Below are positions 36,501 to 44,800 of a stretch of DNA of 64,000 nucleotides, piece by piece. Made by a program: the position numbers and the translations under genes. How positions within the stretch are numbered: the stretch's first letter is position 1; each line of letters starts with the position of its first letter. Source of the stretch: Molossus alvarezi (taxonomy: Eukaryota; Chordata; Mammalia; Chiroptera; Molossidae); NCBI GenBank assembly GCA_037176705.1, contig CM073887.1, positions 84,206,348 to 84,270,347 on the forward strand, written 5' to 3'. The notes under the pieces are model-generated. The model saw nothing but the letters and a program-made list of their open reading frames with translations, was not told the origin of the DNA and searched no databases.

Positions 36501-39500
36501 CTTGACACCTCCCTGGGGAAGGAGGGCAGAGGTTTCCTCTGCTCTCAGACCACCCAAATACCCTGTCTCCTTCCCTGTGCTCCGAAGCGTGGGCCCAAGG
36601 TGGAGGGCATTTCTCAGGAAGCCAGCAGAAACCTGGCTCTGACTGCCCCACCTGCCCTTCCCCAGGCCAGGGGCTCTTTGTCTTGTCTGGGGTCAAGGAA
36701 GCTTTGCTAATTTGTATGATCTGGCCTCCCCAAAACTGGCCTCCCTCTCATTCACTCCCTCACTCTTTCTGCTTTCTGTTTTTGGAACAATGAGCACAGA
36801 ATACGCTAGATGTGGTCACATAGGAAAAGTGATCAAACAGAATATTACTGGGGGAAATGTTGGTTAGTATTTCTAAGTCTCCTGCAGGACCTTCAGACCT
36901 GCCCTCCATGCCTCTACTTGGGGCAGAGCAACCACTGCCTCCCATCAGTGGTGGAGTGACCCCCGCCCCTCCCTCAGAGGAAGCACACCAAGAAAAGCAC
37001 AGTCAAGCCCCCGTTACTGAATTCACAATTTAAGGCCAATTTCTCACAGTAAAGGCATATCTGTCTTGTCCCCTCCGTCTTGCCCATGTGTCTGGGTTCT
37101 GGCTTTTCTATTCATCCTTCACTTACATCTGTAACACATGAGTGACTTTCCCATTGACACACTCTGTCCCAGCTCCAAGAATTCATTCCCTCCAGTGGCT
37201 CTGGCTAGTCCTTTTTGGAAGAGCAGAATCGACTGCCATGTGGACCCCTGAGCCTCTCTGTCCTCCCCTTTCTCACACACAGCACTCATTTGACCAGCTT
37301 CATTCCTTTCTACCCCAGTTGCTAAAGGCCATTTCTTCTGGGCAAACTCTTAAAACATCCATACCTTGAGATGATCTGAACATCTGGTACTAGTATAGAA
37401 GGCATAGGCCGAATGGTTATTAATAGGTTTCTTCACACTGGGAGGCTTCTGAGACAGAGTGCAAGACCCTCAGCTGTATGGCAGAGTGGGCCTGGGATCC
37501 TGCTTAGGGAGGGGGGGACATTGTATATTTGAGGGGATGTAGGCTTTGAGGAGGCCAAGTGAGATTCCAAGGGGCCCCAGCTTACTGCCCTGCCTTGGCC
37601 CCACCCCAGGGCATCCTCCTGAACTGGACGAAGGGTTTCAATGCATCAGATTGCGAGGGCCAAGACGTGGTGTGTCTGCTGCGGGAAGCCCTTGCGCGCA
37701 GACAGGTAAGGAGTCTGCCTCCAGGGGTTCTTTGGGACTGTGGCAGGCCTTGAGGGGAGCAAAGGGTCTCTTTCTTTCTGAAAGGAGGACCTTTTACTGT
37801 GAGACCTCTGGGGCCATCACTGGTTGCCATGACGACCATGTTGCCCAGCAACTAGCATCATCCTTTTGTGTGCAGGCAGTGAAGCTGAATGTCGTTGCCA
37901 TTGTCAATGACACAGTGGGAACCATGATGTCCTGTGGCTATGAGGACCCCCGTTGTGAGGTCGGCCTTATTGTTGGTGAGGAGGGCCCTGCTCTTGTGTG
38001 CCCCTACTGCCTGATGCTAATTCATTGCCTCCTGTTGCTTCCTCAGTTTGAACCTGGCTTTGGGGATGTGGGATCATTCTCATTTGACCCAGCAGGGCCC
38101 TGGAACACTCTATTGGGCTAAGAGTCTAGAGCTGGGTTGTCTAGCCCAGCTCAGCTGCTGACTCAATGAAGCTCTCTGAGCCTCAGTTTGCCCTTCTGTT
38201 AAATGAATTAGCTTTGATATCTGATAGACTTGGGTGAGAATACTGGCTTTGTCACTTTCACCTGTACAACATCAGGCAGGTCACCAGAGTCTCAGTTTCC
38301 TCATCTCTAATAATACTTATTTTGAGGCAAAGCACTGCACAGTGCCCGGCTCATGGTATACTCTCCGTGCTTGGAGCTGGGTGCGGGCCAGGGGTTGACA
38401 GAGAATGAGCTGTGAGGGTCTTTCAGGTCATCCAGATTCTAAGTCTTTATTGAACACCTATCCTGTGGCCAGCTGGAGACTGGATGAAGGGACAGAAAGA
38501 GACATAAAGAAGGGGGAAAACACATGCCTTCTCAGAACTGACCATTTAGCAGGGGTTGAGCCCAGAATAAGCATGTGGCATTCAGAGAGAGCTGAGTCTG
38601 ACTCTCTGCCGGGGTGACAGGCTGAACTCAGAAAGGACGGGATCTGGCCAGCAGGAGGAGGAGGGCTCCCACGGGTCCTCAGGCATTAGTGCCTTACAGT
38701 ACAAGGTCCATGACAGCCTCTCATGGGCCTGGGAGCTTCTTGAACATGCAGCTTGGCATGGGGAGGTGCTCAGAGATGTGTGCCCAGATTGCCATGGGAA
38801 TAAACCACTGGATGGAGAAAGTCCAGGTGGGGCTGACAAGGAGTCCACCTGCCTAGAGCCGACTGTGTGTTGGGATGGGAAGGGGATGCCTTTGCCCTCT
38901 GCCTGGAGTGCCATTTCTGTGCTTCTTGGCTTCAAGGCCAAATCCCAGCGTCACTTGCTCTCTGTAGCTTTTCCTGACCCTCTGGGCAGGAAGATTCATC
39001 AGGACTCCCACGATGCTCTTGTTTGCATCTTTATTTAGGCACATATAGGCAGTATCTGAGTTGGCTGCTCATTGCCCCACCTCTGGCCACTGTGGGGCTC
39101 CTCTAGTCTGACTACTGTCTACATCCTTGGCTCTTGGCCCAGCACCTGCTAGTTTGACTAAAGACCCGAAGACCAGTCCAGGGAACTTAGGCCTCTCATC
39201 TGTAGACAGTGTGTGTGTGGGGGTGGGGGGTGGGGGCGGGGGCTGTTACATCTCTCAGGGGAATGACATGGCTGGTGGCATTTTTAGGTGTGCCCTGGGG
39301 TATCATGGGAGGTGCACTGATGGTGGTACTGGTAGGGGGAGTAGTGGAGGCCTGGAGGGCTTGGTGCTACCAGGGTCTGCAGAAAGAATGTCAGGAAAGA
39401 AGACCAGGGCCTGGGGCAGGGCATGAGCTTGGGACGATAGAGAGGTAAAAAGTGAGCCCAAATTTTGCCATGTCAGTGCAGGAAGGGCTCTGAAGGATCT

Positions 39501-40615
39501 TGTCTGACTTAGTAAATGGCTCCGCTTCGTCTGGTCTTCCTGCAGGAACTGGCACCAATGCCTGCTACATGGAGGAGGTCCGGAATGTGGCAGGAGTAGC
39601 TGGGAGCTCAGGCCACATGTGCATCAACATGGAGTGGGGCGCCTTTGGGGATGATGGCTCTCTGGACATGCTCAGCACCTGCTTTGATGCAAGTGTGGAC
39701 CAGGCATCCATCAACCCGGGCAAACAGAGGTGTGGACTGACTGGACAGGGGTGGCTGGTGGTGACTTCACTAGTGATGGTGGTTGGTGGGGTCTCCTACC
39801 CTGTGGGCACACATACTCTCGTGTAGGTTTGAGAAGATGATCAGCGGCATGTACCTGGGAGAGATCGTCCGCCACATCCTCTTGCATTTGACCAGCCTTG
39901 GAGTTCTCTTCCGGGGTCAGCAGATCCAGCTCCTTCAGACCAGGGACATTTTCAAGACCAAGTTTCTTTCTGAGATTGAAAGGTGCTAAGACCTGCATTA
40001 CCTCTTCCCACCTCTCAGAGGGGTCTTTCTGTTCACTTTGGGTGGAATGCTGGTTGGAGGGAGGTCCACCCTGGAGAATAGAGGTCATAAGAGAGGGGGG
40101 AGCTAATGCTAGACCCGACCTCTCTGTGCTCTATTCCTTCCTGTCCCCAGTGACAGCCTGGCCCTGAGGCAGGTCCGAGCCATCCTTGAAGATCTGGGGC
40201 TGCCCCTGACCTCAGATGATGCCCTGATAGTCCTGGAGGTGTGCCAGGCTGTATCCCAGCGGGCTGCCCAACTCTGTGGGGCAGGTGTGGCTGCTGTGGT
40301 GGAGAAGATCCGTGAGAACAGGGGCCTGGAAGAGCTGACTGTGTCTGTGGGTGTGGACGGGACCCTCTACAAGCTGCACCCCCAGTGAGTCTGGGTGCCA
40401 GGCTGGGTGGGGAAGCATGGCTGGATAGGGCCTGGCTGGCCTGAGCTCACCTCAGCCCCTTCCCTCACAGCTTCTCTCGCCTGGTGGCAGCCACTGTACA
40501 GGAGCTGGCCCCTCACTGTGTGGTCACCTTCCTGCAGTCGGAGGATGGGTCGGGCAAAGGTGCAGCCCTGGTCACTGCTGTAGCCTGCCGCCTGGCCCGG
40601 CTGGCCCGTGTCTGA
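26687..40615 (+). CDS. HK3: Hexokinase 3 (complete, 18 coding exons, 924 aa)
   Basis: ATP-dependent phosphorylation of glucose to glucose-6-phosphate, first step of glycolysis; HK3 is the ~100 kDa form typical of myeloid cells. The 18 exons listed separately sum to 2775 nt (924 residues plus stop); the human protein is 923. It is a tandem of two hexokinase folds. N-half: glycine loop altered to LGATGASLR (97-104), LGFNFSFPC present, [11 protein letters not shown] with Asp222, and a degenerate second ATP loop [11 protein letters not shown]-half: [11 protein letters not shown] (from 542), LGFTFSFPC, catalytic Asp664 in [21 protein letters not shown], and [11 protein letters not shown]. So catalysis should reside in the C-half, as is known for HK3. 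The N-terminus [14 protein letters not shown] lacks the hydrophobic mitochondrial-binding helix of HK1/HK2. Start chosen at the ATG 26687, which matches the MDSI... start of HK3. No disruption seen. Convergent with UNC5A. Confidence 0.97.
27155..27361 (-). mobile_element. Ves-type SINE, older subfamily
   Basis: T-rich tail, TTTATTGATTTTAGAGAGAG, GCTTCCTGCATGCCCCCCAC, ending GAGCCACACTGACCAGGC. In HK3 intron 2, flanked by AAAGCTGTG-like target copies. Confidence 0.88.
29715..30105 (+). repeat. L2 LINE 3' end
   Basis: AGGAAGACCTTTCCAGACCA, GGAGTCTGAGCTCCACGAGA and GCGCTTAGCATAGTGCTGGG follow the L2 3' consensus, interrupted by an A-rich run. Confidence 0.75.
30531..30567 (+). repeat. (CA)n microsatellite
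   Basis: About 18 CA units 560 bp upstream of an HK3 exon. Confidence 0.95.
31127..31289 (+). CDS. HK3: HK3 exon, residues 33-86
   Basis: 163 nt, acceptor ttctccag, donor GTGGGT. Encodes [20 protein letters not shown] and then QALRGQASP...[13 protein letters not shown]. Ends with a G that splits the Glu codon. It is reached across a 4.3-kb intron, the longest in this gene. Confidence 0.95.
31482..31636 (+). CDS. HK3: HK3 exon, residues 87-138 (N-half glycine loop)
   Basis: 155 nt, ends phase 0 at GTGAGG. Encodes [20 protein letters not shown]. The hexokinase LGGTN phosphate-loop motif is replaced by LGATG, one reason the N-half is regulatory rather than catalytic. Confidence 0.95.
31720..31839 (+). 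CDS. HK3: HK3 exon, residues 139-178
   Basis: 120 nt, phase 0 to 0. Encodes [14 protein letters not shown] and [18 protein letters not shown], the N-half version of the sugar-contact loop. Same length as its C-half partner at 35174-35293. Confidence 0.95.
31926..32021 (+). CDS. HK3: HK3 exon, residues 179-210
   Basis: 96 nt, phase 0 to 0. Encodes [20 protein letters not shown] followed by [12 protein letters not shown]. Partner exon in the C-half is 37610-37705, also 96 nt. Confidence 0.95.
32862..32961 (+). CDS. HK3: HK3 exon, residues 211-243 (N-half Asp222)
   Basis: 100 nt. Encodes [20 protein letters not shown] and then EPCEVGLVV. The base-catalyst aspartate position (VVND) is retained in this half even though its nucleotide loops are degraded. 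Confidence 0.95.
33042..33225 (+). CDS. HK3: HK3 exon, residues 244-304
   Basis: 184 nt. Encodes [20 protein letters not shown] and ends VNPGAQ(R). DTGTN replaces the GTGTN of the catalytic half. Partner exon 39546-39729 has the same length. Confidence 0.95.
33698..33853 (+). CDS. HK3: HK3 exon, residues 305-356
   Basis: 156 nt, acceptor gcctgcag, donor GTGAGT. Encodes [20 protein letters not shown] and LLEHVAEME. Partner exon 39827-39982. Confidence 0.95.
34006..34239 (+). CDS. HK3: HK3 exon, residues 357-434
   Basis: 234 nt. Encodes [20 protein letters not shown] through [12 protein letters not shown]. The second ATP loop (VDG in active halves) reads TGG here, again an inactivating change. 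Partner exon 40151-40384. Confidence 0.95.
34578..34873 (+). CDS. HK3: HK3 exon linking the two hexokinase halves, residues 435-533
   Basis: 296 nt. First part closes the N-half ([20 protein letters not shown]); second part opens the C-half ([20 protein letters not shown] ... [15 protein letters not shown]). This exon carries the fusion point of the ancestral tandem duplication. Confidence 0.95.
34952..35091 (+). CDS. HK3: HK3 exon, residues 534-580 (catalytic glycine loop)
   Basis: 140 nt. Encodes [20 protein letters not shown], the intact hexokinase phosphate-1 loop, and ends VAQGSGQQ in phase 0. Confidence 0.96.
35174..35293 (+). CDS. HK3: HK3 exon, residues 581-620 (glucose-binding loop)
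   Basis: 120 nt, phase 0 to 0. Encodes [20 protein letters not shown] and then [18 protein letters not shown], which carries the hexokinase sugar-binding signature. Confidence 0.96.
35294..37609. other. HK3 intron between the two C-half exons 35174-35293 and 37610-37705
   Basis: 2.3 kb without recognisable SINE or exon; diverged L2-like text near 37160-37370. Otherwise nothing seen. Confidence 0.5.
37610..37705 (+). CDS. HK3: HK3 exon, residues 621-652
   Basis: 96 nt. Encodes [20 protein letters not shown] then [12 protein letters not shown], phase 0 to 0. It follows a 2.3-kb intron. Confidence 0.96.
37876..37975 (+). CDS. HK3: HK3 exon, residues 653-685 (catalytic Asp664)
   Basis: 100 nt. 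Encodes [20 protein letters not shown] and then [12 protein letters not shown]. The Asp of VVAIVND is the catalytic base of the active half. Confidence 0.96.
38200..38365 (-). repeat. MIR fragment in HK3 intron
   Basis: TGGCTTTGTCACTTTCACCT, TCACCAGAGTCTCAGTTTCC and TAATAATACTTATTTTGAGG fit MIR in reverse orientation. Confidence 0.6.
38850..39150 (+). repeat. L2 LINE fragment in HK3 intron
   Basis: TGCCCTCTGCCTGGAGTGCC, CAAGGCCAAATCCCAGCGTC and TAGCTTTTCCTGACCCTCTG are diverged L2 3'-end landmarks. Confidence 0.6.
39207..39245 (+). repeat. G-rich tract (possible G-quadruplex)
   Basis: Runs of GGGGG, GGGGGG, GGGGG and GGGGG separated by one or two bases follow a short GT run, fitting the four-G-run rule. 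In an HK3 intron, on the transcribed RNA's sense strand. Confidence 0.6.
39546..39729 (+). CDS. HK3: HK3 exon, residues 686-746
   Basis: 184 nt. Encodes [34 protein letters not shown], and ends INPGKQ(R). GTGTN and the acidic ...EWGAFGD segment are nucleotide and glucose contacts in the family. Confidence 0.96.
39827..39982 (+). CDS. HK3: HK3 exon, residues 747-798
   Basis: 156 nt. Encodes [20 protein letters not shown] through KTKFLSEIE. The donor is GTGCTA, weaker than the others, but the phase (AG|T) and the family length fix it. Confidence 0.94.
40151..40384 (+). CDS. HK3: HK3 exon, residues 799-876 (second ATP loop)
   Basis: 234 nt. Encodes [20 protein letters not shown] and ends [24 protein letters not shown] is the intact adenosine-binding loop that the N-half lacks. 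Confidence 0.96.
40471..40615 (+). CDS. HK3: HK3 terminal exon, residues 877-924
   Basis: Acceptor ttccctcacag, stop TGA at 40613-40615. Encodes [40 protein letters not shown] and ends LARLARV. Confidence 0.96.
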
Positions 40616-40800
40616 AGAAGGCTCCAGGAACCTGGACCGGGGCAGGGGCCCCCCCTGTCCTCCAGCCAGGCCCAGCCACCCAGGACTCCCAGAACAGCCA
40701 GTGTGTGATCCCTCTGTGGCCACTGGCCTCAACCTCCGGCTTCCCTGAGAGAAGCAGCACTCGGGTTAGCAATATATATATATAATTTATTTACATTCAC
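40616..40800 (+). terminator. HK3: HK3 3' UTR and candidate polyadenylation site
   Basis: About 170 nt after the stop. The only poly(A)-signal-like hexamer is the variant AATATA at 40771-40776, inside an alternating AT run. This would place cleavage near 40785-40805, overlapping the end of UNC5A on the other strand. Inferred. Confidence 0.45.
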
Positions 40801-41717
40801 GTCCGCTAAAATCCCTACGTGCCCCGACGGCCGGGCAAGGCTGTGTACATAAGGCCAAGTGTAAGTGCGTGAATGCACTTAAGACAGAGTCAGGGCATGA
40901 GCTGCACACCACAGGCCCCGGGAGCGGGCACACCACGGCACGAACACTCGCCATTGTCCAGCCAGGACTCCCGTTGCATATTCACATGCCCCATCGGGCA
41001 GGGCTCCTCTTGGCTGGGGGAGGGGGAGGTTCAGGAGGAGCCGTTGGGTTTCCCTGGGTGGGTGGGAGAAGGGCAGCAGGTGAGAGGCAGATGTGACTGG
41101 TACTGGGTGTGAGATGTGAGTGGCCTCCCGGTGTACAGTGAGATGTGTGCACGAGGGTTGGGGGGAAGCCAGTGAGATGACACACGAGACATGCATGGGA
41201 ACATGCCCATGTGGGGGTCGTGTGCCTGAATCCAGGGGCCGCCCCCATCCAGCTGTGGCCCTCAGTCCCACAGGCTTGGAGCTGGGCTCCTCAGATGTGC
41301 CCCTACCCAGCAGGCACAGAAATGTTTGCATAAGGTCCAGCTTAGGCAGGAGTTCCAGGGCCATGTCCTGAGCCCAGTGTATGCGAGCATGCCGTGTGTG
41401 TGCAGCCCCCGGCAGGGGCAGGGGGAGAGGTAGCACCACACACATACACACACACAGTTGAACTGGGCCTGGTCCGGCAGGACTGTCCCACCTGGGACCT
41501 GGGAGCAGGGGGCAGTGCCAGCCTGGCCTGGCAGGCCATGTTGGGGTGGGAGCATGGGCAGGGTCTGAAGGGCCAATGCGAAGGGACAGATTCCACCATG
41601 AGGGGACCTGTCCACACAGCTCCCCTGGGTGTGGGGGAGGGGCCTCGTCCGGCTTCTGCCTGTCCCTGGTGGGTCCCAAAGCTGGTGAGAGTGTAGGTAT
41701 TGGGGGCCTGGCTGGTC
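40770..41717 (-). other. UNC5A: UNC5A 3' untranslated region
   Basis: About 950 nt between the stop and the AATAAA signal. GC-rich with a short CA run near 41435-41455. It contains long chance open frames but no recognisable coding sequence. Confidence 0.75.
40786..40791 (-). terminator. UNC5A polyadenylation signal AATAAA
   Basis: TTTATT on the plus strand is AATAAA on the minus strand, about 930 nt after the UNC5A stop, within the sequence GTAAATAAATTATATATATA. It is the only canonical signal in a suitable position. Confidence 0.7.
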
Positions 41718-41883
41718 TCAGCATTCAGCTTCCGACACTGTGAAGAGTCCATTGTCTGGCTGGCCCAGTCCAGCCACTGCTGCAGCCAGCTGGCTGAGGT
41801 TGCCATTGGGGAAGTGCCTTGCCTCCCACAGGTTGAGGATCATGGCTGTGGGGCTGGGCTTGGAGGCAAAGAAGCTGAGATGA
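41718..41883 (-). CDS. UNC5A: UNC5A terminal coding exon (death domain, C-terminus)
   Basis: Read on the minus strand it begins after ctccacag and encodes [40 protein letters not shown] and ends [11 protein letters not shown] before TGA (41718-41720). This is the second half of the death domain. Confidence 0.96.
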
Positions 41884-44800
41884 CTGTGGAGGGGAGGGAA
41901 GGAAGGGAGCCCGTTAGTGGCCTGGTCTCACCCAGGGCCTCCTGCCCCCTAGCCCACCTAAAGGCAGGGCCTCCCCTCCGTCAAGCACACTGGACGCCCT
42001 GGCTGCTGGTGGATGAGGTGCAGGCCCCAAAGGGCGTCCTGTCCATCCCACCTATCCTACCCTGCCAGGCTAGATGGCCTTTGCAATCCCTCCCTGCTCA
42101 TCCCACGCACCTGTCCAGATGAAGCTTCTGAGCCAGAGTCCGCCAGTCGGCACCCCGGCTACAGGGTGGGTCCAGGCTGGTAATGATCTTCTGCCGAATG
42201 AGAAAGGGGATCTTGAAGGCACTGGGGCCCACGAGGGCTGGGACCCCTGCTTCACTCTCCAGAGCCAGCAGCTCAGTGAATCTTGTGTCCTGGGGTGCGA
42301 AGGGGTGAAGATGGCTGTTAAAACTCTCCCTGGCCCAGGCCCACTGCAACCTCCTGCTGGGGATTGCCCAAACCTCCCCAGAGCATGGTGCCACATAAGC
42401 ACTGCTGCTTCCTGGGCACCCCCTCACTGGGGCTTAGAGGTGTAGTGACCTGCCCAACGTGACACAGCTAGTGAGCAGGAGCCACCTGGCCTCATTCCCC
42501 TCTTCCTTCCCACCAGCCCTCCCTGTCACTACTGCCTCTGCTGAACACCTGGGACTCTCTGTGTTCCTCTCCTGCCTGTCCTTGAACTCACTGCCCCTGC
42601 CAGAACGCTGCCCTTCCCTCGCTACTCCCAGTCTAACTCTTACTGATCCTTCAAGGCCCAGTAGAGACCCTCCTCAGGGAGGCCTGGGGCCCAGGCTGCC
42701 CCTGCCCTTCCTGCTGCTCCCACTCCTCTTCAGTCCTTTCCCAAGTCCCACTCCTGTCTGCACCTGTGCCTCTTCCTGGAGACTCAGAGGAAGAGGCCAA
42801 GTGATTTCTTGTCTCTAGGAGAGGTGTCAGAGTGGGCCTGGGGGTGTGGTGCACATTACGGCAGTGCTGATGCCTCCCTGCCCACCTTGGTGATGTTGAA
42901 GTTGATGTTGAAGCTCTGCCCATCACCCTCCACCTGCCACACCCACACCTTGCAAGCCAGGTCACTGGTGCTGGGGCTGACACGCTCCAAGGTGAAGGTG
43001 CAGTGCAGGTACTGCTGCGTGCCATTCCAGATGTGATAGAAGGGGATCTCCTGGGGTGGGGGAGCAGAGGGGCAGCGTCAGACGTGCCTGGCATCAGGTG
43101 TGCCTGGCTCCAGGCATCTTGAGCACCCTCACCTGGTAGCTAACGAGGAGCTTGCTCTTCCACAGGGAGCTGGGCACATCGTGGATAGACAGGCGCAAGT
43201 TGTGGTAACTGTCCTTCAAGTGCAGGACACGAGGCTCCTGGATGAGCTGTCCTCCCAGCTGCTTCTCTAGCTGCACCACCTCCTGCAGTGCCCCAGGTGG
43301 TCAGCCAAGTTTGGGGCTGGGAGAGCCCCCACACCTCCCCGCGGGCTGGGGGTGCTCAGCCCTCAGTGCCAAGCACATGGCCTCTCTGCGGCAGGGTGGG
43401 GTTGGGCAGTACCTTGAGTGCATCTCGGGTGTCCTGTAGACAGTAGACTCGTATGTTGTACTCCAGGGAGGTGCAGGCCACCGGGGCAAACAGAAGCAGC
43501 TTGAGGCGCTTGGCAGCGACCACACTGAGGGCCTCTCCCACCAGGGCGAAGCGGCCCAGCTGCTCAGTGAAGATGTAGCAGGTGCCGGCCTCCAGCTGGC
43601 AGTAGTAGAGGTGGGAGGGCGCCTCCTCACCCAGGTGCAGCACGTCCTGCAGGTAGGGACCCATGGATCAACTCATGGCCAAGTGCAGCTCTAAGTGTTG
43701 GCCAGAGACCAGGGACAGGGGCCTGGCTCAAGGGCCAGGTGGGAAACTGGGCTCCACGTGGAGGCATGTGTTGGCTCCCTTGGGTGGGCAGTGGGGCTTA
43801 CCTCCCAGCTGCCCTCGCAGGACTGCTTTTTGAGGTGCAGGCTCCAGCTCTCAGGGCTAGGCTCCCCGCAGTGGTCCATGGCAAGGATGACAGGCCGGGT
43901 GAGCAGAACTCCGGGGGGACCACAGCTAACGATGGGACTCAGCAGGGTCTGACAGCCGGCTAGGGGCAACCTCAAATGGGGAAATATGGGTGGGGAGGGA
44001 AAGGCATCAATGGACTGTCCTGGCATCAGGCAGGACGGGGCAGGGCAGCAGCACCCGGGGTCAGCAGAGCTGGGTTGAGCTTAGGGGTAGCTCTTCTCCA
44101 GGCCCCCCTCCCAGGCCAGCCCAGACAAGGTCCAACAGTGGTTGGGCAGGGGGCTTCCTGGTGATTGCAGGCAGGGGGCAGGACCCACCCAGCCTCAGCT
44201 GCAGGTCCCAAGCTCACACCTCACATCGTCTGGCTTGTGCAGCGTGAGGTAGATCTCGTAGATCTTTCCACGGGGTATGGCATCTGGGGGGATAAGGAGG
44301 CTGATCCCTGTGATAGAGCGGAAGGAGGGCTGGGCTTACCAGGCTGCAAAGACACCAACCATCCCACTCTGCCAGCTGCTACATGGGTCTTCCTCTAAGG
44401 ACTGATCCATGCTAGCCTGGCCGCAGGACAGAGGTGTCACAGGGACTATCCAACTCCCTGCACAGGCATGCAGCTGAATCACCATGACCTCAAGAGGGCC
44501 AAAGGAACTTGGGTGGAAAAAGCATGCCCAATTAGCCCGGGCACACAAACACTAAAACAAAAGGTGCCAGGTGTGCGGTACCTGCCTCCCCTATTGCCCT
44601 GCTTAAAACCTTCCCTTTATTCCTACTGGATAAAGTCTAGCTTCCTGGCCCGGCATTTCAGGCCTTTTACCTCTAGCCCCAGTTGCCTTCCCAGCAGCCT
44701 CTCCAGCCTGGCCTGTGCTGCATATTTGCTGTTCTGGAACCACGCCCTGGCTGGGTACCCTGCCCTCCTGCTCTGCCCAGGCTCCCCCTACCTCCACTGA

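Noticed and set aside
40879..41724. Long minus-strand open frame of about 280 codons
   Set aside because: It lies in the UNC5A 3' UTR in a GC-rich region, is out of frame with UNC5A, and shows no family resemblance.
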